DNA of 64,000 bases from Micromonospora sp. PLK6-60 (GTDB taxonomy: Bacteria > Actinomycetota > Actinomycetes > Mycobacteriales > Micromonosporaceae), in contig NZ_JAIOAA010000023.1 in the NCBI RefSeq assembly GCF_019890675.1, forward strand, positions 1 to 64,000, given 5' to 3'. Shown piece by piece: positions 24,866-33,311 of this stretch (position 1 is the stretch's first letter; each line of letters starts with the position of its first letter). The position numbers and the translations under genes were made by a program. Under the pieces are notes generated by a model. That model searched no databases, was not told where the DNA came from, and saw only the letters and a program-made list of their open reading frames with translations.

Positions 24866-27067
24866 ATGGGCAGCGTCCAGATCGTCACCACGATCCTCGC
24901 GGCCGCCATCACCGCCGTTGCGGTGTGGCTTGCGGTACGCGCGGTCATGAAGATGACGGCCGTCATCCGGCTCGGGCAGCCCGCGCCCGAGCGGTTCGGG
25001 GACAAGGGCGCCCGCACGACGAAGATGCTGGTGGAGACCGCCGGCCACACCCGCATGCTGAAGTGGAGCGTGGTCGGGGCCGCCCACTGGTTCGTGATGG
25101 TCGGCTTCATCGTGCTGTCGCTGCTGGTGCTCGAGGCGTACTTCGAGGTGGTCACGCCCGGCGGCGGTTTGCCGATCATCGGGCACTGGACGGTCTTCGG
25201 CCTGGTCACCGAGTGGATCGGCATCCTGGGCCTGGCCGGCATCCTGGTGCTGATGGCGATCCGGCTGCGCAACCGGCCGACCCGCCCCGGCGGCCTGTCC
25301 CGGTTCACCGGCTCGACCATGTGGCAGGGCTACTTCGTCGAGTGGGTCGTGCTGCTGGTCCTGATCTTCGGTTTCGTGATCCGCGGCTTCAAGGTCGCCA
25401 CCGACCACTTCGAGTACCCGGTCTGGGCCACCCCGCTGAGTCACGCGGTCGGTGCCGCGCTCCCGGCCTGGTCGGCCGGGGTCAGCGTGGCCGCCCTCAT
25501 CAAGATCGCCATCTCGATGACCTGGCTCATCGTGATCTCGCTGAACGTCACCATGGGCGTGGCCTGGCACCGCTTCCTGGCCTTCCCCAACATCTTCTTC
25601 AAGCGCGACCCGGCGAAGCCGGCCGGCTCCGGGCTGGGCCCGCTGCGCCCGATGACCAGCCAGGGCAAGCCGCTCGACTTCGAGGAGGCCGACCCCGAGA
25701 AGGACCAGTTCGGCGTCGCCCAGGTCGAGCAGTTCACCTGGAAGGGCCTGCTCGACTTCAGCACCTGCACCGAGTGTGGCCGCTGCCAGTCGCAGTGCCC
25801 GGCCTGGAACACCGGCAAGCCGCTGTCGCCGAAGCTGCTGGTGCTGAGCCTGCGCGACCACGCGTACGCCAAGGCGCCGTACCTGCTGGCCGGCGGGGGC
25901 AAGGACCTGACCGGCGAGGAGAAGGGCACGCAGGAGCAGTTGGCCGGCGTGGACGTGCTGGCCATGGCCGAGGCCGACCGGCCGCTGATCGGCACCGCCG
26001 AGGAGGGCGGCGTGATCGACCCGGACGTGCTCTGGTCCTGCACCACCTGCGGCGCCTGCGTCGAGCAGTGCCCGGTGGACATCGAGCACGTGGACCACAT
26101 CGTCGACATGCGCCGCTACCAGGTGCTGATCGAGTCGAGCTTCCCGTCCGAGGCCGGCGTGATGCTGCGCAACCTGGAGAACAAGGGCAACCCGTGGGGC
26201 GCCCCGCAGAACACCCGCGAGGACTGGACCAAGGGCCTGGAGTTCGAGGTGCCCCGGGTCGGCGAGGCGGACGACTTCGAGTACCTGTTCTGGGTCGGCT
26301 GCGCCGGCGCGTTCGAGGACCGGGCCAAGAAGACCACCCGCGCGGTCGCCACGCTGCTGCACGAGGCCGGCGTGAAGTTCGCCATCCTCGGCGAGGGCGA
26401 GACCTGTTCCGGTGACCCGGCCCGGCGGATCGGCAACGAGTTCGTCTTCCAGATGCTCGCCCAGCAGAACGTGGAGACCCTGAACGAGGCGTTCGAGGGC
26501 CGGGAGAAGGCCAAGCGCAAGATCGTGGCCACCTGCCCGCACTGCTTCAACACCCTGGGCAACGAGTACGGCCAGCTGGGCGGCGAGTTCGAGGTGGTGC
26601 ACCACACCCAGTTGCTGGCCCACCTGGTCGCCACGGGCAAGCTCACCCCGGTGCAGCCGGTCGACGGCGGTGTCACCTACCACGACCCCTGCTACCTGGG
26701 CCGGCACAACCGGGTCTTCGCCCCGCCGCGCGAGGTCCTCGGCGACTCCATCCAGGGCGACCTGATCGAGATGCCGCGCAACAGCGAGCGCTCCTTCTGC
26801 TGCGGTGCCGGCGGCGCCCGGATGTGGATGGAGGAGAAGATCGGCAAGCGGATCAACGTGGACCGGGTCGAGGAGGCCATGGCCACCGGGGCGAAGACGG
26901 TCGCCGTCGGCTGCCCGTTCTGCTCGACGATGCTGAACGACGGGGTCAACGGCAAGGGCGCCGGTGAGCAGGTCGAGGTCGTCGACGTGGCGAGCGTGCT
27001 GCTCCGCTCGGTCCGGCCCGCGGGGGCCCCGGGCGACGAGAAGGAGAGCGAGCCGGTCGCCGGCTGA
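24866..27067 (+). CDS. etfD: Membrane Fe-S oxidoreductase, EtfD-type electron-transfer flavoprotein dehydrogenase
   Basis: 733 residues, ATG with GGGAGG upstream. An N-terminal membrane domain of about six helices (residues 1-250, with conserved His such as GAAHWFVMVGF and MGVAWHRFLAF) probably binds heme b. Two 4Fe-4S motifs follow, CTECGRCQSQCP and CTTCGACVEQCP, then two CCG domains (ATCPHCFNTLGNEYG; HDPCYLGRHN and SFCCGAGGARMWMEE) typical of HdrD-like proteins. The layout matches M. tuberculosis Rv0338c (EtfD), which takes electrons from EtfBA during acyl-CoA oxidation and passes them to quinone. The operator it shares with the fadE gene supports this role. EtfA/B are not in the window. 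Confidence 0.85.
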   Translation: MGSVQIVTTILAAAITAVAVWLAVRAVMKMTAVIRLGQPAPERFGDKGARTTKMLVETAGHTRMLKWSVVGAAHWFVMVGFIVLSLLVLEAYFEVVTPGGGLPIIGHWTVFGLVTEWIGILGLAGILVLMAIRLRNRPTRPGGLSRFTGSTMWQGYFVEWVVLLVLIFGFVIRGFKVATDHFEYPVWATPLSHAVGAALPAWSAGVSVAALIKIAISMTWLIVISLNVTMGVAWHRFLAFPNIFFKRDPAKPAGSGLGPLRPMTSQGKPLDFEEADPEKDQFGVAQVEQFTWKGLLDFSTCTECGRCQSQCPAWNTGKPLSPKLLVLSLRDHAYAKAPYLLAGGGKDLTGEEKGTQEQLAGVDVLAMAEADRPLIGTAEEGGVIDPDVLWSCTTCGACVEQCPVDIEHVDHIVDMRRYQVLIESSFPSEAGVMLRNLENKGNPWGAPQNTREDWTKGLEFEVPRVGEADDFEYLFWVGCAGAFEDRAKKTTRAVATLLHEAGVKFAILGEGETCSGDPARRIGNEFVFQMLAQQNVETLNEAFEGREKAKRKIVATCPHCFNTLGNEYGQLGGEFEVVHHTQLLAHLVATGKLTPVQPVDGGVTYHDPCYLGRHNRVFAPPREVLGDSIQGDLIEMPRNSERSFCCGAGGARMWMEEKIGKRINVDRVEEAMATGAKTVAVGCPFCSTMLNDGVNGKGAGEQVEVVDVASVLLRSVRPAGAPGDEKESEPVAG

Positions 27068-27091
27068 GGTCGTACCCCCGAACCGTGCACC

Positions 27092-27132
27092 ACGACGGCG
27101 GCGGCACCGGAGTCCGGTGCCGCCGCCGTCGT
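27092..27132 (+). terminator. Strong hairpin after etfD
   Basis: A perfect 19-bp stem (27092-27110 with 27114-27132) on a three-base AGT loop, 24 bases after the etfD stop. No T-run, as is common in actinomycetes. Confidence 0.75.
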
Positions 27133-27173
27133 CGGATCACCACCGCTCGCCAGCGCGCCGTACCCGTGACGCC

Positions 27174-27212
27174 CGGTATTCATTGCCATCGTTCATTAAT
27201 GAATGAATACCG
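27174..27212. promoter_or_regulatory. AT-rich nested palindromes upstream of NlpC/P60 gene
   Basis: CGGTATTCATT (27174-27184) and AATGAATACCG (27202-27212) are perfect 11-bp inverted repeats. Inside lies TTCATTAATGAA (27192-27203), a perfect 12-bp palindrome overlapping the right arm. The run is strikingly AT-rich for this genome, which favours a regulator-binding site for the gene at 27373. Confidence 0.5.
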
Positions 27213-27372
27213 TTTGTGCGCAAGCCGTTGCGTAACGCTGACCCCGTAATGCCTCGTCTTGATTCCGCTCGTCCGCTTCCCTAATGTGGGGCACCGACCG
27301 CTGCGGTAGTCGGCCTCGATCCCCACCCCGCGCGAGGCGCCCGGCGGATTTCGTCAAAAGGAGTCGGTGCCG

Positions 27373-28380
27373 GTGGCGACCATGCCCCCTCATCGTCCCG
27401 CGCCTGTCCGCCCCGGCGGTCCCGGTCGCGCGCGACGTGTCACACACCGTCTGATCGTGCTGCTCGCGGCGGCGCTGGTCGGCGCCGGAGCGCTGACCGC
27501 GCCCGCGCACGCCGAGCCCTCGGTGGATGAGATCGAGGCCGCGATCGACAAGCAGTGGGAGCAGCTCGAACCGACCATCGAGAAGTACAACGAGGTCCGG
27601 TCCAAGCTGCGGGTCAACCGCAAGAAGTCGGCGGATCTGGCGAAGAAGATCCAGCCGCTGGCGCTGGAATCCGAGCTGGCGATGGGCCGGGTCGGTCAGC
27701 TGGCCTCCCGGCACTACATGTCCGGCCCGGCGACCGACATCGGTGCCCTGCTGGTGGACACCCGGCCGGGTCAGCTCGCCGAGCAGCTCACCATGCTCGA
27801 CCGGCTCGCCGCCCACGAGCGCAAGCAGATCGCCGGCGTGCTCGCCGTCCGCGACAAGTACAACGCGCAGAAGCAGAAGCTCGACACGCTTATCGCGTCG
27901 CAGGTCGAGCAGGAGGCCGAGCTGGCCGCCCGCAAGAAGAAGATCGACGCCGAGATCAAGCGGCTGAAGGCGTCCATGCCGAAGACCACGGTCAGCGTCT
28001 CGGGCTGTCCCACCATCAACGGGGTGGTCTCCGCGGCGGCCCGGACCGCGATCCGGGTGGCCTGCCAGCAGGTCGGCGACCCGTACGTCTGGGGGGCCAC
28101 CGGCCCGAACTCCTTCGACTGCTCGGGCCTGACCCAGTACGCGTACAAGGCGGCGGGGATCAGCCTGACCCACTTCACCGGCGCGCAGTGGAACGAGGGC
28201 CGTTCGGTGTCCCGCTCCGAGGCCCGCCCGGGCGACCTGGTCTTCTTCTACAGTGACCTGCACCACGTCGGGCTCTATCTGGGCAACGGCATCATGGTGC
28301 ACGCGCCACGCACCGGGAAACCGGTCCAGGTCAGCAGCATCAACAACCAGCCGATCGCCGGCTTCCGCCGGGTCACCTGA
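27373..28380 (+). CDS. Secreted NlpC/P60 peptidoglycan endopeptidase, RipA-like
   Basis: 335 residues from GTG 27373; GTG 27367 is a two-codon-longer alternative. I prefer 27373 because it lies nine bases after AAGGAG and matches the start position of the paralogue at 30866. A signal peptide (RLIVLLAAALVGAGALTAPAHA) precedes a long coiled coil (residues 50-205) and a C-terminal NlpC/P60 domain with C250 (FDCSGLTQYAY), RPGDLVFFYSDLHHVGLYLG holding the catalytic His, and a third polar residue in MVHAPRTG. Such enzymes cut D-Glu-mDAP bonds during cell separation; the coiled coil usually restrains the active site. Unlike its paralogue it has no visible c-di-AMP riboswitch. Confidence 0.93.
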   Translation: MATMPPHRPAPVRPGGPGRARRVTHRLIVLLAAALVGAGALTAPAHAEPSVDEIEAAIDKQWEQLEPTIEKYNEVRSKLRVNRKKSADLAKKIQPLALESELAMGRVGQLASRHYMSGPATDIGALLVDTRPGQLAEQLTMLDRLAAHERKQIAGVLAVRDKYNAQKQKLDTLIASQVEQEAELAARKKKIDAEIKRLKASMPKTTVSVSGCPTINGVVSAAARTAIRVACQQVGDPYVWGATGPNSFDCSGLTQYAYKAAGISLTHFTGAQWNEGRSVSRSEARPGDLVFFYSDLHHVGLYLGNGIMVHAPRTGKPVQVSSINNQPIAGFRRVT

Positions 28381-28396
28381 CCGGCTCGCCACGTTC

Positions 28397-28430
28397 GAGG
28401 GGCCCCGACGCGTTGGCGTCGGGGCCCCTC
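28397..28430. terminator. Bidirectional terminator between convergent wall-enzyme genes
   Basis: A perfect 14-bp stem (28397-28410 with 28417-28430) around CGTTGG, placed between the stops of the NlpC/P60 gene and the amidase gene. Confidence 0.8.
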
Positions 28431-28445
28431 GTCGCTGTCGCGGTG

Positions 28446-30479
28446 CTACCGCGGCGCGCCGACCGCGGCCGGCAGGATCTGCACGTCGGCCAGGTTCGCG
28501 TACATCACCCGGTGGCCGAACTGGAGCTGGACGTACCGGTTGGCGCCCCGGACGACGGTGCGGTCGCCGGGCGCCGAGCCGTCGAACGAGACCGCCCGGT
28601 AGTACTCGCCCGGCAGCACCCCGCCGAGCGCGTACCGCTGGCCGGCCGGGAACGTGTACTGCAACGGCGTGACGGCCTGGTACGGGATGGTGGCGGGGTA
28701 GGCCGCCCGCTCCGGGTAGGCCCGCCCGTACACCGGGATGGTGGTCTTCCCGGGCTTGGGGGTGACCACGAAGCCGGTCGCCCACTTCGCCGTCGGCGCC
28801 GAGGCCGGGTTGTGGAACCAGGCCCGCTGGCCGAGGTACCAGATCGCCGTCCAGTCACCCTGGACGCCGGCGAGGGCGTACGTCTGGCCGGCCGAGGCGC
28901 GGGCGCCGTGGTCGGAGACGTACATGGTGTTGGGGGTGCCGTCCGGGCGCAGCCCGATGTCGTTGACCAGCGGCGCGTCCGCCCTCGGTGCGGTGCGCAG
29001 CAGGACCGAGGAGGAGCCGCGCAGCGGGCACGGCTCGGCCGGCGGTGGCGGGACCGGGACGCCCGGCGGCTGCTGGTTGCAGCCGTAGAACGCCGGCCGG
29101 TTGGTGGCGTAGTCCGGGTCGATGGTGACCAGGCCGGTGCGCGGCGTGCCGGTGCCCCGGAACGGCGCCTTCATCAGGTCGAAGTAGTGCGACCAGTCCC
29201 AGTACGGGCCCGGGTCCCAGTGCATCCCGGCGACGTTGCCCGGCAGGATGCCGGGGACGTTGTCGTGGCCCAGGATGTGCTGGCGGTCCAGCGGGATCTG
29301 GAACCGCAGCGCCAGGTGCCGGACCAGCTTGGCCGAGCTGCGGTACATCGCCTCGGTGTACCAGGTGCCGTGGCCGGCGAAGCCCTCGTGCTCGATGCCG
29401 ATGGACTTGGCGTTGACGTACCAGTTGCCGGCCTGCCAGCCGACGTCCTTGGCCTTGATGTGCTGGGCGACGTAGCCGTCCACCGAGCGCAGCGTGTAGT
29501 GCCAGCCCAGGTAGTCGGCCCGCTTGACCAGGTCGACGCTGGGGCCGAAGTAGCCCTCGGTGTCGTGGATGATGATGTATTCGATCTTCTGCTGGGCCGG
29601 CCGGTTGCCGATGTCGTGGTTGCCGTAGTCGACGTTGCCGTCCTCGTCGACGTACTCGGCGTACGGCGCGGGGATCCACTCGCAGGCGAGCCGCACCGGG
29701 CACTCCAGCCCGTCGGGCCGCTCGGCGCGGCGCAGGCCGAGCCGGGGTAGCCCGGACCGGTCCGGGGTCACCGCCGTGGCGGCGAGGGTGACCCGCTGGC
29801 CGTCGTCGGTGGTCCGGCTGGCACCCTGGCCGAGCTGGTCGTACACCTCGTCGGCGAAGGCCGCCGCGGCGTCGGAGGTGTCCGCGCCGGAGTAGCGGGC
29901 CACCGCGCCGTACCAGGCCGCCGGGTCGCTGCCGGCCCCGACGGGCCCGCCCAGCCTCTTCTGGTACGAGGCGAGCAGCGCCGCCCCGCCCCGGATGTTC
30001 GCGGCGGCGTCGGTCCGCAGCGTCCGCACCGGGAGGCCGGTGAGCGCGGCGGCGGCGTCGACGGTCTGCAGGGCGGCCCGGGGCAGCACGTCGCCGGCGG
30101 GGGTGGCGGCGACGGCCGGGTCCAGGGTGAGGGGGCGGAACTCGTCGCCGCGCGGGTCCTCGTCGGCGTCCACGTGCGCGCTGGACGGGGTCGAGGCGAC
30201 CTGCGCGGCGTCGGTCAGGTGCATCGGCCCGTAACCGCCGCTGGTGCTCGGCTCGCCCGGGTGGGTGTCCCAGCGGGACTCCAGGTAGGACACGGCGAGC
30301 AGGACGCTGCGCGGCACACCGTACTCGTCGGCCGCGGCGGCGTACTGCTGCTGCCGGTCGGTGCGCTCGGCGCGGGACGGCTCGGCGGCGACCGGGCCGG
30401 TGGTGGCGACCACGGCGGCCGCCGCGACGGCGGCGGCCAGCAGTATCCGTCTGCCCGACGGTGGGGGTGAGAGCGGCAT
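28446..30479 (-). CDS. Secreted bifunctional wall hydrolase: transglycosylase-like plus N-acetylmuramoyl-L-alanine amidase
   Basis: 677 residues, ATG start. A signal peptide (RRILLAAAVAAAAVVATTGP, cut after VAA) is followed by a lysozyme-like region with E67 in LLAVSYLESRWDTHP and GGYGPMHLTD, as in SLT-type lytic transglycosylases. The middle is an Amidase_2 domain with zinc ligands H305 (EYIIIHDTEGY), H420 or nearby and D422 (MHWDPGPYWDW), and H405 in ILGHDNVPG. The C-terminal 200 residues look like SH3-type wall-binding repeats (LLRTAPRADAP, ALAGVQGDW, YALGGVLPGE). The two activities would cut both glycan and peptide links. It sits between two NlpC/P60 genes. Confidence 0.88.
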   Translation of the reverse strand: MPLSPPPSGRRILLAAAVAAAAVVATTGPVAAEPSRAERTDRQQQYAAAADEYGVPRSVLLAVSYLESRWDTHPGEPSTSGGYGPMHLTDAAQVASTPSSAHVDADEDPRGDEFRPLTLDPAVAATPAGDVLPRAALQTVDAAAALTGLPVRTLRTDAAANIRGGAALLASYQKRLGGPVGAGSDPAAWYGAVARYSGADTSDAAAAFADEVYDQLGQGASRTTDDGQRVTLAATAVTPDRSGLPRLGLRRAERPDGLECPVRLACEWIPAPYAEYVDEDGNVDYGNHDIGNRPAQQKIEYIIIHDTEGYFGPSVDLVKRADYLGWHYTLRSVDGYVAQHIKAKDVGWQAGNWYVNAKSIGIEHEGFAGHGTWYTEAMYRSSAKLVRHLALRFQIPLDRQHILGHDNVPGILPGNVAGMHWDPGPYWDWSHYFDLMKAPFRGTGTPRTGLVTIDPDYATNRPAFYGCNQQPPGVPVPPPPAEPCPLRGSSSVLLRTAPRADAPLVNDIGLRPDGTPNTMYVSDHGARASAGQTYALAGVQGDWTAIWYLGQRAWFHNPASAPTAKWATGFVVTPKPGKTTIPVYGRAYPERAAYPATIPYQAVTPLQYTFPAGQRYALGGVLPGEYYRAVSFDGSAPGDRTVVRGANRYVQLQFGHRVMYANLADVQILPAAVGAPR

Positions 30480-30715
30480 CGAACCTCCAGACAGGGATGG
30501 GGGTCACTGCGTTTCCACCCTCACTCCCCGCCCGGGCTCTGGTCAATAGCTTTCCGACAGTGAATCAAATACGAAAAAAACCTTCATCCGTGAACCGTCG
30601 TGACGGCCGATTCACGTACGGAGTGTCACGGCCGGGCGAGTTGCGCCCCGGCGACGGCGATCCCTACTCTGGGAAATCGTCGACCGGTAGGTTCACCACC
30701 CAACCCGGGAGGTGA

Positions 30716-30844
30716 CGGTCGGACACCGCCAAGTCGCCTCCGGGCGAGCCGGGGACCCAGGTACGCCGGGGTGAATCCGCAGCCACTGCGGTAGGGCGAC
30801 CCCTTCCCGCCCGAACCCGTCAGCTAACCCGGTAGGCGGTCGAC
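30716..30844 (+). promoter_or_regulatory. c-di-AMP riboswitch (ydaO/yuaA class)
   Basis: Several ydaO consensus blocks appear in order: ACACCGCCAAGTCG, GAGCCGGGGACCCAGG, CGCCGGGGTGAATCCG, GCGGTAGGGCGACC, CCGAACCCGTCAGCTAACC and GGTAGGCGGTC. The 5' CACCGCC and the 3' GGCGGTC can form the closing stem. The element ends directly before the RBS of the NlpC/P60 gene. The same class controls rpf and NlpC/P60 wall hydrolase genes in other actinomycetes, where c-di-AMP binding turns expression off. Confidence 0.9.
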
Positions 30845-30865
30845 GTGAAGGAGTACGGAGCCCCG

Positions 30866-31903
30866 GTGGCACTCCATGCCCCGCGGCCGCTGTCGGTCCG
30901 GCCGGTCCCCGGCCAGCCGACGGTCGCGCCGCGTACCCAGTGGTCCCGCTTCACCACAGCAGTCGCCGCCCTGGTCGGCGTCGCCGTCGTCCTGACCGGT
31001 GGCGCCACGGCGGCCCACGCCGAACCGTCAGTGACCGAGATCGAACGCCGGATCGACCAGGACTGGAACCGGCTCGAACCGATCATCGAACAGCACAACG
31101 CCACCCGCGCCGGCCTGGCCGGCAAGCGCCGCCAGGCAGCGGCGCTCGCCAAGCGGATCGAACCCCTCCAGCTCCAGGTGGACCTGGCCATGGACCAGGT
31201 CAGCGGGCTGGCCGCCGAGGCGTACAAGGGTGACAACGTCTCCACCGTCAACGCGCTGCTGGGCAGCCGGTCGCCGGGCCAACTGGTCGACGGCCTGGAA
31301 CTGCTCGACCGGTTCGCCGACCGGCAGCAGCGGCAGATCCGCGGCGTGGCGGAGCTGCGCGACGAGCTGGCCGCGCAGAAGCGGTCGCTGGACGAGCTGA
31401 TCGTCCAGCTCAGCCGCACCGAAGCCCAGCTCGCCGCGAAGAAGCGGCAGATCAACGCCGAGATCGACCGGCTGCAGCAGCTGCGCCTTCAGGTGTACGG
31501 CAACGGCGGCGGCGGGCCACTGCGCCCCGCCCCCTGCCCGGCCGTCTGGCCCGGTGGCGACGCCGGCGCCGTGGTCAAGTTCGCCTGCGCGCAGATCGGC
31601 AAGCCGTACGTCTGGGGCGCCGAGGGGCCCAACTCGTACGACTGCTCGGGGCTGATGCTCGCCGCCTGGGCGAAGGCCGGGGTCTCGCTGCCGCACAACG
31701 CCCGCCAGCAGCGCCAGGTCACCGCCCGGGTCAGCAAGGCCGACCTGCGCCCCGGCGACCTGGTCTTCTACTACTCCGACCTGCACCACGTCGGCATGTA
31801 CGTCGGCGGTGGCTGGGTGGTGCACGCCTCCCAGGCCGGCATGCCGATCAAGATGAAGCGGGTCGACGACGGCCCGGTGAACAGCTACGGCCGCCCCGGC
31901 TGA
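30866..31903 (+). CDS. Secreted NlpC/P60 peptidoglycan endopeptidase under c-di-AMP control
   Basis: 345 residues from GTG 30866, with GGAG five bases upstream; GTG 30845 is in frame but sits in the riboswitch end and has no RBS. A signal peptide (VAALVGVAVVLTGGATAAHA) is followed by a coiled coil (PSVTEIERRIDQDWNRLEPI onwards) closely similar to the gene at 27373, then the NlpC/P60 domain with C260 (YDCSGLMLAAWAK) and GDLVFYYSDLHHVGMYVG carrying the catalytic His. It probably opens peptide bridges during growth or spore outgrowth. Riboswitch control links its expression to c-di-AMP level. An intergenic repeat starts right after the stop. Confidence 0.94.
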   Translation: MALHAPRPLSVRPVPGQPTVAPRTQWSRFTTAVAALVGVAVVLTGGATAAHAEPSVTEIERRIDQDWNRLEPIIEQHNATRAGLAGKRRQAAALAKRIEPLQLQVDLAMDQVSGLAAEAYKGDNVSTVNALLGSRSPGQLVDGLELLDRFADRQQRQIRGVAELRDELAAQKRSLDELIVQLSRTEAQLAAKKRQINAEIDRLQQLRLQVYGNGGGGPLRPAPCPAVWPGGDAGAVVKFACAQIGKPYVWGAEGPNSYDCSGLMLAAWAKAGVSLPHNARQQRQVTARVSKADLRPGDLVFYYSDLHHVGMYVGGGWVVHASQAGMPIKMKRVDDGPVNSYGRPG

Positions 31904-31966
31904 CGTGTAAGGAGGGGCCCCTTCTTAACGCATTCTGTATAGGAGGGGGCCCCTGTTAACGCCTCA
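31904..31966 (+). repeat. Stop-codon-abutting intergenic repeat, copy A
   Basis: Starts directly after the NlpC/P60 TGA. Two GC-rich near-palindromes (AAGGAGGGGCCCCTTCTT and AGGAGGGGGCCCCTGTT) are each followed by AACGC and separated by ATTCTGTAT. Same-orientation relatives lie at 43161-43218 and 49647-49705 on the minus strand. Confidence 0.8.
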
Positions 31967-32028
31967 CCCCGCCCAGGCGCGGCCTCGCCGGGCGAGCGCG
32001 CGGGTGCGCGACTGCGTGGGTGAACGGG

Positions 32029-32607
32029 TCAGCGGGTCGGCCAGGTGCGCCACTGCTGCCAGGAACGGCTCGGCGTCGGGCCGCGCTGCCCCTGGTACCG
32101 CGAGCCGTACACCTCCGAGCCGTACGGGTGCTCGGCCGGCGACGAGAGCCGGAAGATGCACAGCTGACCGATCTTCATGCCCGGCCAGAGGGTGATCGGC
32201 AGGTTGGCCACGTTGGACAGCTCCAGCGTGACGTGACCGGAGAAGCCGGGGTCGATGAACCCGGCCGTGGAGTGGGTGAGCAGGCCGAGCCGGCCCAGGC
32301 TCGACTTGCCCTCCAGCCGGCCGGCGAGCTGGTCGCCGAGGGTGACCACCTCCAGCGTGGAGGCGAGCACGAACTCGCCGGGGTGCAGCACGTACGGCTC
32401 GCCGTCCGGCACCTCGACCGGGGACGTCAGGTCGTCCTGCCGGGTCGACGGGTCGATGTGGGTGTACAGGTGGTTGTTGAAGACCCGGAAGAGCCGGTCC
32501 AGGCGTACGTCGATGCTGGACGGTTGCACCAGCGTGGGCTCGAACGGATCCAACGCGAGCGTGCCCGCCTTGATCTCGCTGACCAGGTCACGGTCCGAGA
32601 GCAGCAT
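32029..32607 (-). CDS. dcd: dCTP deaminase
   Basis: 192 residues, ATG start. Family motifs: MLLSDRDLVSEIKAG at the start, VQPSSIDVRLDRLFRVF, LHPGEFVLASTLE, LEGKSSLGRLGL, HSTAGFIDPGFSGHVTLEL and GMKIGQLCIFRL. The enzyme deaminates dCTP; in mycobacteria and several other groups the homologue is bifunctional and yields dUMP directly. The FIDPGFSGHVTLEL segment holds the catalytic Glu. It feeds dUMP to thymidylate synthesis. It is divergent from the PNPOx-like gene, and a LexA box lies 62 bases before its start. Confidence 0.95.
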   Translation of the reverse strand: MLLSDRDLVSEIKAGTLALDPFEPTLVQPSSIDVRLDRLFRVFNNHLYTHIDPSTRQDDLTSPVEVPDGEPYVLHPGEFVLASTLEVVTLGDQLAGRLEGKSSLGRLGLLTHSTAGFIDPGFSGHVTLELSNVANLPITLWPGMKIGQLCIFRLSSPAEHPYGSEVYGSRYQGQRGPTPSRSWQQWRTWPTR

Positions 32608-32668
32608 CGCACCACCTTAGCGATCGGCCGGACTGACAGGCGTGTCGGATCGCGTGTCGGACTGTCGT

Positions 32669-32684
32669 TCGAACATCTGTTCGA
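32669..32684. promoter_or_regulatory. Consensus LexA (SOS) box between dcd and PNPOx-like gene
   Basis: TCGAAC-ATCT-GTTCGA is a perfect match to the actinobacterial SOS box TCGAAC-N4-GTTCGA. It ends 12 bases before the ATG at 32697 and is 62 bases from the divergent dcd start, so it could act on either gene. Confidence 0.8.
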
Positions 32685-32696
32685 TAGGATGGCGGC

Positions 32697-33245
32697 ATGG
32701 CTTCCTGGTCCGAATTCGCCACCGACGAGCCCCACCTGGCCGCCGGCATCCGCCGGCTCTTCCAGCAGTACGGGTCGGGCTTCGGCTACCTGGCCACCGT
32801 CCGCGCCGACGGCGGGCCCCGCGTCCACCCGGTCGCCCCGGTGATCACCGAGGAGGGGCTGTTCTGTTTCGTCATCAACTCGCCGAAGCGGCGTGACCTC
32901 GAACGCGACGGTCGCTACGCCCTGCACTCCTTCCCGCCGGAGGAGACCGACGACGAGGCGTACCTGGCGGGTCGGGCCCGTCCGGTGACCGATCCGGGGC
33001 GGGTGGCCCGGGTGGCCCTCGCCGGTCGGGCCGCCGCTCAGGTCGACTGGCGGCTCTTCGAGTTCACCGTCGACGTCGCGATGCTCACCCGGCGTGAGCA
33101 GGGTGCGCCGGCGTCCGGCCGCCCCGCGGTGCAGGTGTGGCTCGACCCGTACGCCACCGCCGGCCAGCCGGTCCACCGGCCGGTCGCGGCGGAGGGTCGT
33201 CGCGGCGGACGGCACGGGTTCGACACCCGCCGGTCGGCGGCCTGA
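32697..33245 (+). CDS. Pyridoxamine 5'-phosphate oxidase-like FMN/F420-binding protein
   Basis: 182 residues, ATG with AGGA seven bases upstream. The split-barrel fold of the PNPOx family is indicated by GFGYLATVRADGGPRVHPVA, LFCFVINSPKRRDLERDGRY and ALHSFPPEETDDEAYL. The C-terminal part (RAAAQVDWRLFEFTVDVAML) completes the barrel, followed by a basic tail. Members bind FMN, F420 or heme and include reductases of unknown substrate. Control by LexA, suggested by the box directly upstream, would be unusual for this family and points to a role in the DNA damage response; this is inferred. Confidence 0.85.
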   Translation: MASWSEFATDEPHLAAGIRRLFQQYGSGFGYLATVRADGGPRVHPVAPVITEEGLFCFVINSPKRRDLERDGRYALHSFPPEETDDEAYLAGRARPVTDPGRVARVALAGRAAAQVDWRLFEFTVDVAMLTRREQGAPASGRPAVQVWLDPYATAGQPVHRPVAAEGRRGGRHGFDTRRSAA

Positions 33246-33256
33246 CCAGGCGTACG

Positions 33257-33296
33257 CGAAAGGTGCCGGCTCCGTCGACGGAGCCGGCACCTTTCG
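33257..33296. terminator. Bidirectional terminator
   Basis: A perfect 18-bp stem (33257-33274 with 33279-33296) on the tetraloop TCGA, with A- and T-rich stem ends, between the convergent PNPOx-like and metalloprotease genes. Confidence 0.85.
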
Positions 33297-33311
33297 TGGT
33301 GTTGGGGGCTG

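Noticed and set aside
27213..27366. Possible c-di-AMP riboswitch before the first NlpC/P60 gene
   Set aside because: The hallmark CAGCTAACC and GGTGAATC blocks are absent; only a small CCGACCGC...GCGGTAGTCGG hairpin is seen.
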